Positions 17,344 through 25,847 of a DNA stretch of 64,000 nt are shown here, one piece after another (positions within the stretch are counted from its first letter, which is position 1; each line of letters opens with the position of its first letter). The translations under genes were made by a program, and so were the position numbers. This stretch comes from Vreelandella aquamarina (GTDB lineage: Bacteria > Pseudomonadota > Gammaproteobacteria > Pseudomonadales > Halomonadaceae): assembly GCF_020075495.1 (NCBI RefSeq), contig NZ_JABYQT010000011.1, positions 1-64,000 on the forward strand, written 5' to 3'. The notes beneath the pieces are model-generated. The model made no database searches. It was not told the origin of the DNA and saw only the letters and a program-made list of their open reading frames with translations.

Positions 17344-19113
17344 ATGTGTCCGCCTACTCATGGGCCGCAGAAGACGCCTTTCCAGCGCCAGGTGGATGCC
17401 ATGCCCAACAAGAACGTCGATGAGACCAGCGCAACCGCTGCAAGTGCATTCAGGCATGCCAATGAAGCGATCATCATTACCGACAGGCACAACCGGGTCA
17501 TCGAGGTAAATCCGGCGTTTTGTGAGCTGACCGGCTTTGCGCTCGAAGAGGTGCTGCATAAAACGCCGGAGTCTTTCAGCATCCTGCCGCTGAACAGTGG
17601 GCATGTCCAGACGCGCACGGGAGAGACGTATCGGCTGCGTGACCGCAGCAAGCATCAGGTAAGCTATCGTGGCCATGACGGCAAGTACTATCCGGGCATG
17701 ATGTCGGTGAAACGGGTGCGCGATGCCCACGCCCGTGTCGATCATCACGTGCTCGTGCTGACGGATCTGTCGGCGATTCCTGCCCATGCCCGCCACTTGA
17801 GCCGCGACGTCTATTTTGATGCCCTGACCGGCCTGCCCAATCTACAGCTGCTGACCCAGCTGATTCAGGAGTCGATACAGCACGCCGATCAAAAGGCGCA
17901 GCCGCTGGCCATCTGTTCACTGGATATCGACTTTTTCCAGACGATCAATGAGCGCCTGGGCGGGCAGGTGGGCGACCTTCTCTTGGCCTCGTTTGCCCAG
18001 CGCGTCAGCCACCTGCTGTTCGGGGATGACGTGCTGGCTCGGGTCGGCGGCGATGAGTTCGTGTTGCTGCTGCATCACGGGGTGGACGATGCCTTTTTCG
18101 AGCAGCTGCTGACGGCCATTCGCCAGCCCATGGTGATCGAAGGGCAGAGTATCTATCTGACCGTCAGTCTCGGCGTGACCCTTTATCCACGCGATCACGT
18201 GCAGGGTGATGTGCTGCTGCGCCACGCCAACCAGGCCATGTACCGCGCCAAGCAGCGCGGGCGCGATACCTTTCACTTCTTCGACCCTGAGCTCGACCGC
18301 TTGCTGCAGGTGCGCCACGAGCAGCGCCAGCGCTTCATCGACGCCATCAACCATGGGGAGCTGCGGCTTTATTACCAGCCCCAGGTCGATATGCGCAGCG
18401 GCCGGGTGGTCGGGGTTGAAGCGCTGATTCGCTGGCAGCACCCCGAGCAGGGGCTGCTGCCACCGGGGGAGTTCCTGCCCACAATCGATACTTCCTCGCT
18501 TGAGATTGACCTGGGAGAGTGGGTGCTGGCCCAGGCGCTCTCGCAGCTCACTCGCTGGCAGGCGCAGGGCGTTGCGATACCGATCAGCGTCAACATCAGC
18601 CCGACCCATCTGCTGGCCAGCGGTTTTAGTCACCGTCTGGCGGAGCTTATGGCGCGCTACCCGCAGGTATCGCCCGAGATGCTCAAGCTGGAGGTGCTGG
18701 AAAGTGCGGCGATGCACGATGTCGAGGCCGCACTCAAGAGTATCGCGAGCTGTCAGGCGCTGGGGGTGGGAGTCGCGATCGACGATTTTGGCACCGGCTT
18801 TTCGTCGCTGACCCATTTGCGCCAACTGCCGGTGAACCTGATCAAGATCGACCAGAGCTTTGTGCGCGACATGCTGATCGATGCCAACGATATGGCCATT
18901 GTGGAAAGCGTGATCTACATGGCCAACCGCTTTGATCGGCCCATGCTGGCAGAGGGGGTGGAAACACTCGACCACGCCAAGGCCTTGATGAAGCTGGGGT
19001 GTCATCTGGCACAGGGGTTTGGCATTGCCAGGCCCATGCCGCCTGAAGCGCTACCCGAGTGGCTTGCCGACTGGCCAGGACGGGCCGACTGGCAGGCGCT
19101 TGCCGGTCAGTGA
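17344..19113 (+). CDS. PAS-GGDEF-EAL c-di-GMP protein
   Basis: This cytoplasmic c-di-GMP turnover protein has 589 residues from the ATG at 17344, which has GGAG six bases upstream; the frame is open to 17311. A PAS sensor domain (about 32-145, ANEAIIITDRHNRVIEVNPAF) is followed by GGDEF with an intact GGDEF at 235-239. The EAL domain keeps EALIRW, NISPTHL, EVLES, DDFGTG, IKIDQSF, AEGVE and AQGF, so both activities look possible. No transmembrane segment is seen. The PAS ligand or redox signal is unknown. Confidence 0.93.
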   Translation: MCPPTHGPQKTPFQRQVDAMPNKNVDETSATAASAFRHANEAIIITDRHNRVIEVNPAFCELTGFALEEVLHKTPESFSILPLNSGHVQTRTGETYRLRDRSKHQVSYRGHDGKYYPGMMSVKRVRDAHARVDHHVLVLTDLSAIPAHARHLSRDVYFDALTGLPNLQLLTQLIQESIQHADQKAQPLAICSLDIDFFQTINERLGGQVGDLLLASFAQRVSHLLFGDDVLARVGGDEFVLLLHHGVDDAFFEQLLTAIRQPMVIEGQSIYLTVSLGVTLYPRDHVQGDVLLRHANQAMYRAKQRGRDTFHFFDPELDRLLQVRHEQRQRFIDAINHGELRLYYQPQVDMRSGRVVGVEALIRWQHPEQGLLPPGEFLPTIDTSSLEIDLGEWVLAQALSQLTRWQAQGVAIPISVNISPTHLLASGFSHRLAELMARYPQVSPEMLKLEVLESAAMHDVEAALKSIASCQALGVGVAIDDFGTGFSSLTHLRQLPVNLIKIDQSFVRDMLIDANDMAIVESVIYMANRFDRPMLAEGVETLDHAKALMKLGCHLAQGFGIARPMPPEALPEWLADWPGRADWQALAGQ

Positions 19114-19125
19114 GCAGGCCAGCCG

Positions 19126-19743
19126 TCAGGCCGCCTGTTGGGGCGGGGCAGTGGCCGCGGCATCCTCCGGTGAGCTCGGCTCGTCTGATTCACCATCGCC
19201 CCGCGCCCTGGCCATGATGCCCTGCTGCTGGGCGGCTTCGAGCTTGGCCTCCAGCAGGTACTGACGGGCCTGGGCGGCTATCTGCAAATCCTTGGGTGAC
19301 GGGTCGGCGGGGGCCAGGGCGGCAGCAATCACGGTCTGCATCTTTTCGATGGTCGCCTGCGGGTCGCCGCGCACCGGACCATAGTCGATCGGTACCTCAC
19401 CGGCGACGGCGTAACGCTTGCCATCCGGGCCGGTTTCGTATTCGTAGGAAGCGCCGCCGGTATAGGCGCCGCCGGCGATCTGGTGCGCCATCTCGTGCTG
19501 GCGCACTGCGCGGTCGGTCTGCTTTAGCTGCTCGAGCAGCTGAACCTCTTCCGGCGCTAACGGCGTGCCGTCGGCCCGCGTCGGGCCAGGCGCTGTCTTG
19601 CTGTCGGCGCGGCGGGTGTCGTCCTGGCGCAGGTCATCACTGCCGGGTGTCTTCGCCTCTTCGGCGCCAGACAGTGGAGGGCTGGCCGGGCGGGCATAGG
19701 CCGCGGTCACCGTGGAGTACGCACTGATAGAGGTAAGATCCAT
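19126..19743 (-). CDS. SprA-related putative metalloprotease
   Basis: This 205-residue protein has a conserved core matching the SprA-related/putative metalloprotease CJM1_0395 type: LEQLKQTDRAVRQHEMAHQ followed by GGASYEYETGPDGKRYAVAGEVPID. HEMAH fits the zinc HExxH motif, although proteolysis has not been shown for the family as far as I know. The N-terminal 70 residues and the C-terminal 30 are low-complexity (Ala, Glu, Gln). There is no signal peptide. It converges on the PAS-GGDEF-EAL gene with 12 bases between stops. Confidence 0.78.
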   Translation of the reverse strand: MDLTSISAYSTVTAAYARPASPPLSGAEEAKTPGSDDLRQDDTRRADSKTAPGPTRADGTPLAPEEVQLLEQLKQTDRAVRQHEMAHQIAGGAYTGGASYEYETGPDGKRYAVAGEVPIDYGPVRGDPQATIEKMQTVIAAALAPADPSPKDLQIAAQARQYLLEAKLEAAQQQGIMARARGDGESDEPSSPEDAAATAPPQQAA

Positions 19744-19857
19744 AAGCAGTCACCGATGCTCGAGCCGTCAGGTGGGAATAAGTATCCGCGAGAGCGTAAA
19801 CGCGTGCAAGAACGTATACTGGCTAGCCGCTGACATCATCGACTCCTCTTGCACATC

Positions 19858-20085
19858 ATGCCTTCCATCGACGTCATTCTTCATTTAAGCCCTGCTGAGT
19901 GCCTGGCCCATTACGAGGGCCGGGCCGCCAATGTACGTGCACGCAGCGTGGACGGGCGCTGGGTAGTATTTCCCGCCGAGGCCATTCGCCGTGTGATCGG
20001 CCCGAACGGGATTCACGGGGTGTACCGGCTGACATTTTCCGACCAGGGGCGATTTACCCGTATCGAGCCTCTTGCCCGGCGATAG
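19858..20085 (+). CDS. DUF2835 family protein
   Basis: This small protein of 75 residues starts at the ATG at 19858; a TTG nine bases earlier is in frame. It matches the DUF2835 family of gammaproteobacteria through the pattern Y-G-A-V-ARS-DGR-V-FPA--IRR and G-YRL-F-DQGRF--IE-L. The function of the family is unknown. It has no signal peptide and no membrane segment. It diverges from the SprA-like gene, with about 110 bases of shared upstream sequence. Confidence 0.75.
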   Translation: MPSIDVILHLSPAECLAHYEGRAANVRARSVDGRWVVFPAEAIRRVIGPNGIHGVYRLTFSDQGRFTRIEPLARR

Positions 20086-20259
20086 GGGCAAGCCCTGATA
20101 TCGATACGCCGAGGGGCGTGGCGACAATGGGCTGGTACAGGAGACTGATATCGTCTATATAGTGTGCCACCGATTGTTGTCGTCAACGCGTTCAGGCTAA
20201 CCCGCCTAGGCGCTTGCAGCCTCGCCTACCCGGCACCGGCTGTCTACAGGAGATATACC

Positions 20260-20838
20260 ATGTCTGCCTCACCCGTCACACTGATGGTGGCTCGGCGCGT
20301 TGCCAGCGGCCGCTATCACGATTTCAACCGCTGGTTGAACGAAGGCCGCGAACTGGCGGCGGATTTCCCCGGCTATCTGGGATCCGGCGTGCTGGCACCG
20401 CCCGACCACGACGACGAGTACCAAATCATCTTCCGTTTCAGCAGCAGCGATACGCTGCACGCCTGGGAACACTCGGCGTCCCGCCACGCGTGGCTGGTAC
20501 GCGGCAAAGACCTGTATGACGCTCCCCAGGAGCATCGCGCCCTGGGTCTGGATGCTTGGTTTCAAACGGGAGCAGGCAGCCCGCCACCCCGCTGGAAGCA
20601 GGCGGTGGCCGTGTGGCTGGCCTTTTTCCCGATCTCGCTGGTGTTTCAATGGATATTCGGTGGCGTACTGGCCGAGTGGGCACTGGTGCCTCGCGTACTG
20701 GTCAGTACCCTGATGCTGACACCCGTCATGGTCTTTGTATTTATTCCGCTTTCCACACGTTTACTGGCACCGTGGCTGCAAGGAAAGTGGTCGCTGGCGG
20801 ATATCTGGACACGCTTGCGCCACGTTTCTCGAACTTAA
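20260..20838 (+). CDS. antibiotic biosynthesis monooxygenase-like membrane protein
   Basis: This 192-residue protein has an N-terminal ABM-like ferredoxin fold (about 1-95, with VARRVASGRYHDFNRWLNE and the FPGYLGSGVL strand). Two hydrophobic segments follow (about 112-135 and 142-165), and the C-terminus is short and cytoplasmic. This ABM-plus-two-TM form is common and uncharacterised; quinol monooxygenase activity cannot be assumed. AGGAGATATACC precedes the ATG at 20260. A TA-rich stretch follows. Confidence 0.75.
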   Translation: MSASPVTLMVARRVASGRYHDFNRWLNEGRELAADFPGYLGSGVLAPPDHDDEYQIIFRFSSSDTLHAWEHSASRHAWLVRGKDLYDAPQEHRALGLDAWFQTGAGSPPPRWKQAVAVWLAFFPISLVFQWIFGGVLAEWALVPRVLVSTLMLTPVMVFVFIPLSTRLLAPWLQGKWSLADIWTRLRHVSRT

Positions 20839-20972
20839 TTAATTCTACGCTTTTTTATTTAGATAATTACTCCGTGGTGGGCAACGCTGCTAAGCTAAAC
20901 AGGCTTGCTGCAACAGGATAGCCGTCGCAGGTGCAAGGCCTGTGCATGCTATCGTCACCATGGAGTGTTTTT

Positions 20973-21644
20973 ATGATCCACGTTCATCATCTGGAAAAGT
21001 CCCGTTCGCATCGAATTCTGTGGCTTCTCGAAGTGCTTGAGTTGGATTATGAAATTCATGTCTACCAGCGTGATCCCAAGACTCAGTTGGCGCCTGATGC
21101 ATTAAAACAGATTCATCCTTTAGGCAAGTCGCCGGTCATTACCGATGGCGAACTGGTTATTGCCGAGTCCGGTGCGATTATCGATTATTTAATACAGCAC
21201 TACGGTAATGGTCGCTTGCAGCCCTCGGCGGACAATACGCGTGAGTGGGTCGATTATCGTTACTGGCTACATTACGCCGAAGGCTCTTTAATGCCGTTAT
21301 TGGTAATGCAGCTGGTATTTACGAAGATGCCTGCCCAGTCCCCCTGGTTGATTAAACCCGTAGCGAAAGGCATCGGGGATACGGTTATCCAACGGTTTCT
21401 GAGCCCTCAGATAAAGCGACATCTAAGCGTGATCGAGGCTCACCTGGCGAAACGCGGAAACTTTGCCGGCGAGTGGCCCAGTGGCGCGGATATTCAGATG
21501 AGCTTTCCGCTCCAGGCCATCGGCGGCACCCAGTCTCTGGCGGCGTACCCCGCCATGGCCGAATTCGTGAAGCGTATCGATGACGACCCTGCCTGGCAGC
21601 GCGTTGTAGAGCGTGCAGGCCCGCTCACCATGCCGGGTGGTTAA
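20973..21644 (+). CDS. glutathione S-transferase family protein
   Basis: This cytosolic GST-like protein has 223 residues. The thioredoxin-like N-domain begins MIHVHHLEKSRSHRILWLLE (Ser at the active-site region). It keeps the glutathione-binding pattern GKSPVITDGELVIAESGAII, followed by an all-helical C-domain. The ATG at 20973 has GGAG upstream. Codon use is noticeably more AT-rich than its neighbours (TTA, ATT, AAT codons; for example 21150-21380), and the upstream 130 bases are AT-rich, which hints at later acquisition. Substrate is unknown. Confidence 0.88.
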   Translation: MIHVHHLEKSRSHRILWLLEVLELDYEIHVYQRDPKTQLAPDALKQIHPLGKSPVITDGELVIAESGAIIDYLIQHYGNGRLQPSADNTREWVDYRYWLHYAEGSLMPLLVMQLVFTKMPAQSPWLIKPVAKGIGDTVIQRFLSPQIKRHLSVIEAHLAKRGNFAGEWPSGADIQMSFPLQAIGGTQSLAAYPAMAEFVKRIDDDPAWQRVVERAGPLTMPGG

Positions 21645-21652
21645 ACGGAACC

Positions 21653-24262
21653 ATGCTTGCAGTGTTCAACGTGACGGGCTGTCGCCGTTGGTCCGGGCGA
21701 ATAGCGTCCCTTGGCCGAGCATTGAGCCTCGCCTTCCAGGTGAGCCTTTTACTGAGCGGCCTTGGCGCGGCCTCTTCAGGCAGTGCCAATGAAACGCTTC
21801 TGGTAGGGGTTTACCACAACCCGCCCAAGCTGTTCGTGGACGACCAGGGCAGGCTGCGGGGCGTTCTGGGCGAGCTGCTCGAAGCCATCGCGCGCCAGGA
21901 AGAGTGGTCGCTTGAAAGCATTGCCTGTGAATTCCAGCACTGCCTGGAACTGCTCGAGCGTGGCGATATCGACCTGATGCCCGATGTGGCCTGGAGCGAG
22001 GAGCGCGCGCAGCGCGTGGCGTTTCACCACGAGCCCATCATGCATACCTGGTCACAGCTTTATCAGCACGAGGGGGAAGGGGTCGAGGCGATTCTCGACC
22101 TCGAGCAAAAGCGTGTCGCGGTGGTGAAGGGTTCCATCCAGCAGGAGTATCTGCGCGCCGTGACCGAGCGCTTTGACGTCATGGTGGCCTGGCACCTGGT
22201 GGATAGCTATGCCGAAGGGTTTCAAGCCGTTGCCACGGGCGAGGCGGACCTGGCGGTGTCGGACCATCTGTTTGGCGACTGGCGGGCGCATAACTACGGG
22301 CTTTTTGAAACACCGATCATCTTTCAGCCGATTCGGCTTTTCTACGCGGGCTCGCCCACGCTTTCCGCCACGGTACTGGAGCGTATCGACAGCGTGCTGC
22401 GCCGCTGGAAACAGGACCCGCGCTCCGAGTACTTCGTGACGCTGCGCGCCTGGCGGGCAGAAGCGCCGCCCGCGGGCATCATCCCTGCCTGGCTGTGGTG
22501 GTGTTTTGGGCTGCTGGCCACCATTTGCGCGCTGACCCTCGGCGTTGCCCTGTGGCTACGTCGGCGCATGACACTCAATCGTGCCCAGCTCAAGGCCAAT
22601 GAAGCCATGCTGGCAACGATTCTGGACAGCGTTGATGCCTATATTTATATCAAGACGCCTGCGCTGCGCTATCAGTACGTCAATCGACGCGTCAGCGAGC
22701 TTTTTGGGTTGCCTGCCGAGCAGATTCTGGGCAAGAGCGACGAGGCATTCTTTGATAGCGAAACGGCGCAGGAAGTCGCCCAGGTCGATCGTAACGTCAT
22801 GGAGTCCGGCAAGAAGATCACGATCGAAGAGAGCAATGTGCTGCAGAGCGACAGCCATGTCCGCACGTTTCTGAGTATCAAGATGCCGCTGGTACTTGCG
22901 CCGGGTGAGCCTGCCAGTTTGTGCGGAATCTCGACGGAGGTGACCGATTTTCTGGAAATGCAGTCGCGCTCCAATCACCTGACGTTTTACGACGCGTTGA
23001 CGGGGCTGCCCAACCGGCGCTTGCTGATGGAGTCGCTGACCCGGGAAATCGCGCAGGAGAATAGCGCACGGCCCTACAGTGCGCTGCTGGTGATCGATCT
23101 GGATAATTTCCACCTGATCAATGATATTCAGGGCCATGAGAGCGGCGATCAACTGCTGATCGATGTAGCCAAGCACCTGCGCCAGCATCTGCCGGAAGGG
23201 GCAGTGCTGGCTCGCTTTAGCGGCGATGAGTTTGTCGCGCTGCTGGCCAGGCTCGGCGAGCATCAGGCCGACACGGCCATTGGCGCCGAGCACGCCGCTC
23301 GGCAGCTGCTGGAGGCGGTCTCCACGCTGCGCACCGGCAATGCGCTGCCGGTAAGTGCCAGCATCGGCATCACGCTGTTCGATGGCGTCGAGCACAGCAT
23401 GAACAGCGTGCTCCAGCAGGCGGACCTGGCGCTGCAGCAAGCCAAGACGGCCGGTGGCAATACGCTGCGTTTCTTCAACCAGGCCATGCAGACCAGCCTG
23501 ATCGAACGCGCCAACCTGGAAGCCGACCTGCACCATGCCCTGGCCCGTAACGAGCTGGCACTGCACTATCAACGCCAGGTGGACCACCAGGGGGTGACCA
23601 TCGGCGTCGAGGCGCTCTTGCGCTGGTACCACCCGCAGCGTGGCTGGGTATCGCCCGCCACGTTCATTCCCCTGGCAGAGGAGACCGGGCTCATCGTGCC
23701 GATTGGCTACTGGGTGCTGAAATCCGCCTGTGAGCAGTTGGCCAAGTGGTCCCACCAGGCGCCTTACGCCACGCTCACCATCTCCGTCAACGTAAGCTCG
23801 GTACAGTTTCAGCAGCCGGAGTTCGTACGCAACCTGGAAGGCTTGCTTGCCCAGACCCAGGCTCCGCCCGGGCGGCTGGTGCTGGAGGTGACCGAAAGCC
23901 TGTTGATGCGCGAGCCCAAGCGAGTGCGCAACACCATGCTGAAGCTTCGCGCCCAGGGCATCCGCTTTGCCATCGATGATTTTGGAACCGGCTACTCCTC
24001 GTTGAGCTATCTCAAGCGGCTGCCGCTGGATGAGCTCAAGATCGACCGGTCGTTCATCCGCGAGCTGCTGACCGACAAGGCCGATGCGGCCATCGTGGAC
24101 ACCACCATCCTGCTGGCCGTCAGCCTGGGGTTGACCGTGGTGGCCGAAGGTGTCGAGAAAACAGAGCAGCTGGACTGGCTGAAAGGGCACGGCTGCTACC
24201 GCTACCAGGGATATCTGTTCGGACGCCCCATGCCGATCGACAACCTGTTTGAAAGCTACTGA
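21653..24262 (+). CDS. periplasmic-sensor GGDEF-EAL protein (SBP-TM-PAS-GGDEF-EAL)
   Basis: This membrane c-di-GMP protein has 869 residues. After an N-terminal hydrophobic segment (about 22-42) comes a periplasmic solute-binding-protein-3-like domain (about 48-275, LLVGVYHNPPKLFVDDQGRLRG). A TM helix (about 283-305) and a PAS domain (about 325-435) follow. The GGDEF site is SGDEF (523-527) and the EAL domain starts at EALLR (653-657). The EAL catalytic set (NVSS, EVTES, DDFGTG, KIDRSF, AEGVE, YQGY) is intact. It probably senses an amino acid or other small solute. No clear ribosome binding site is seen. Confidence 0.92.
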   Translation: MLAVFNVTGCRRWSGRIASLGRALSLAFQVSLLLSGLGAASSGSANETLLVGVYHNPPKLFVDDQGRLRGVLGELLEAIARQEEWSLESIACEFQHCLELLERGDIDLMPDVAWSEERAQRVAFHHEPIMHTWSQLYQHEGEGVEAILDLEQKRVAVVKGSIQQEYLRAVTERFDVMVAWHLVDSYAEGFQAVATGEADLAVSDHLFGDWRAHNYGLFETPIIFQPIRLFYAGSPTLSATVLERIDSVLRRWKQDPRSEYFVTLRAWRAEAPPAGIIPAWLWWCFGLLATICALTLGVALWLRRRMTLNRAQLKANEAMLATILDSVDAYIYIKTPALRYQYVNRRVSELFGLPAEQILGKSDEAFFDSETAQEVAQVDRNVMESGKKITIEESNVLQSDSHVRTFLSIKMPLVLAPGEPASLCGISTEVTDFLEMQSRSNHLTFYDALTGLPNRRLLMESLTREIAQENSARPYSALLVIDLDNFHLINDIQGHESGDQLLIDVAKHLRQHLPEGAVLARFSGDEFVALLARLGEHQADTAIGAEHAARQLLEAVSTLRTGNALPVSASIGITLFDGVEHSMNSVLQQADLALQQAKTAGGNTLRFFNQAMQTSLIERANLEADLHHALARNELALHYQRQVDHQGVTIGVEALLRWYHPQRGWVSPATFIPLAEETGLIVPIGYWVLKSACEQLAKWSHQAPYATLTISVNVSSVQFQQPEFVRNLEGLLAQTQAPPGRLVLEVTESLLMREPKRVRNTMLKLRAQGIRFAIDDFGTGYSSLSYLKRLPLDELKIDRSFIRELLTDKADAAIVDTTILLAVSLGLTVVAEGVEKTEQLDWLKGHGCYRYQGYLFGRPMPIDNLFESY

Positions 24263-24295
24263 ACGGCCCCTTCACGGAGTGCCGTGAGGGCCGTT
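24261..24295. terminator. bidirectional hairpin between convergent genes
   Basis: An inverted repeat GAACGGCCC-TTCACGG / CCGTGA-GGGCCGTTC with a small bulge overlaps the end of the GGDEF-EAL gene and ends 14 bases before the nhaD stop. There is no T-run on either strand, so efficiency is uncertain. Confidence 0.45.
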
Positions 24296-24308
24296 CAGGA
24301 GGATGGGG

Positions 24309-25784
24309 TCAGTAAACTGCAAAGCCTTCGGCATTGAGCCACAGGTGCATCAGGATGCTGGCGATGTAGCCCAGCATGATGACCGGCGCCCAGCGCAGAT
24401 GACCCATGAAGGTGTACGAACCCCGCGCCTGGCCCATGACCGCCACGCCCGCTGCCGAGCCAATTGAAAGCAGGCTGCCGCCCACACCCGCGGTCAGGGT
24501 GATCAGCAGCCAATGGCCGTGGGACATCTCGGGCTGCATGGTCAACACGGCAAACATCACGGGAATGTTGTCCACCACCGCCGAGACCACGCCCAGCACG
24601 ATATTGGCCCAGGTGGCGTTCCAGTTGGTATAGAGCGCTTCGGAGAGCAGGCCCAGGTAGCCCATGAAACCAAGCCCGCCTACGCACATCACGACCCCGT
24701 AGAAGAACAGCAGGGTGTCCCACTCTGCCCGTGCCACCCGATTGAAGACATCGAACGGTACCACGCTGCCCAACTGCTCCAGCTTCTTGTTGTCGCCACG
24801 CCGGCTGTAGCGCTCCCGCTTGCGTTCAAGCGACCGCGGCAGGCTCTTGCGCAGATAGAACCCGAAGAACTGTAGATAGCCAAGGCCGGTCATCATGCCG
24901 AGTACCGGCGGAAGATGCAGGAAGGTGTGACAGATCACGGCAGTCAGGATCGTCAGCAGAAACAGCAGGATGATGCGCCGGGCGCCGCGCTTTAGCTGCA
25001 CGTCTTCATGCACACTGGCCGGCTTCTGATTCTTGATGAACAGGCTCATGATCAACGCCGGAATCAGAAAATTGATCAGCGATGGCAAGAACAGCGAGAA
25101 GAACTCCTGGAATTGAATGATGCCTGCCTGCCAGACCATCAGCGTCGTGATGTCGCCAAAGGGGCTGAACGCTCCGCCCGCGTTGGCCGCCACCACGATG
25201 TTGATGCACGCCAGGTTGATAAAGCGCTTATCGCCTTCGGCTACCTTGGTAATGACTGCGCACATCAAAAGCGCCGTGGTCAGGTTGTCGGCGATGGGGG
25301 AGAGAATGAATGCCAGGCCCCCGGTCAGCCAGAAGAGCGTGCGGTAGTTGAACCCCTTGCGCAGCATCCAGGAGCGCAGGGCGTCAAAAACCCGGCGCTC
25401 CTCCATGGCGTTGATATAGGTCATGGCGACCAGCAAGAACAGCATCAGCTCGGTGAACTCCAGAAGGGTCATGCGAAACGCGTATTCCGAGGTTTCCGAC
25501 ATGCCATTTTGAACATACACCCAGCCGATGAGGCTCCAGATGATCCCGGCGGCTACCAGTACCGGCTTGGACTTGCGCATATGGATCTTTTCTTCCGCCA
25601 TGACCAGCGCATAGGCAAGCACGAAGATGGCCACGGCAAAAAAGCCGATGATCGAGGCGGTCAAGTCAATCTCGCCGGTCACGGCGAAGGTGGACGCGCT
25701 ATAAAACGATAGCAGCGCCACCAATAAAAAAAGCCAGCGACGAGAGACTCGTCGCTGGCCCGGAACATCATGGTGCGTCGGCAT
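24309..25784 (-). CDS. nhaD: NhaD-type Na+/H+ antiporter
   Basis: This inner-membrane Na+/H+ antiporter of the NhaD family (IT superfamily) expels Na+ and supports pH and salt tolerance. The ATG at 25784 (AGGA upstream) gives 491 residues; the frame runs on to a GTG at 25847 without a properly placed site. After a signal-like first helix (about residues 16-33) come about 12 TM segments. Typical NhaD stretches are VLAYALVMAEEKIHMRKSKP and SPIADNLTTALL, with VVDNIPVMFA near the end. A perfect terminator-like hairpin lies inside codons about 9-17. Confidence 0.9.
   Translation of the reverse strand: MPTHHDVPGQRRVSRRWLFLLVALLSFYSASTFAVTGEIDLTASIIGFFAVAIFVLAYALVMAEEKIHMRKSKPVLVAAGIIWSLIGWVYVQNGMSETSEYAFRMTLLEFTELMLFLLVAMTYINAMEERRVFDALRSWMLRKGFNYRTLFWLTGGLAFILSPIADNLTTALLMCAVITKVAEGDKRFINLACINIVVAANAGGAFSPFGDITTLMVWQAGIIQFQEFFSLFLPSLINFLIPALIMSLFIKNQKPASVHEDVQLKRGARRIILLFLLTILTAVICHTFLHLPPVLGMMTGLGYLQFFGFYLRKSLPRSLERKRERYSRRGDNKKLEQLGSVVPFDVFNRVARAEWDTLLFFYGVVMCVGGLGFMGYLGLLSEALYTNWNATWANIVLGVVSAVVDNIPVMFAVLTMQPEMSHGHWLLITLTAGVGGSLLSIGSAAGVAVMGQARGSYTFMGHLRWAPVIMLGYIASILMHLWLNAEGFAVY
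25726..25759 (-). terminator. terminator-like hairpin inside the start of nhaD
   Basis: Read on the minus strand, a perfect 12-bp stem GCCAGCGACGAG / CTCGTCGCTGGC with a three-base loop is followed by seven T (25732-25726). It begins 25 bases after the nhaD ATG and encodes part of QRRVSRRWLF. It has every feature of an intrinsic terminator, so it may act as an attenuator. Confidence 0.6.
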
Positions 25785-25847
25785 GGCGTATTTATCCTGA
25801 ATGAAGTGTATGAAAGGGTGAGTAAGCCTGATTAGTCTATCAAGCAC

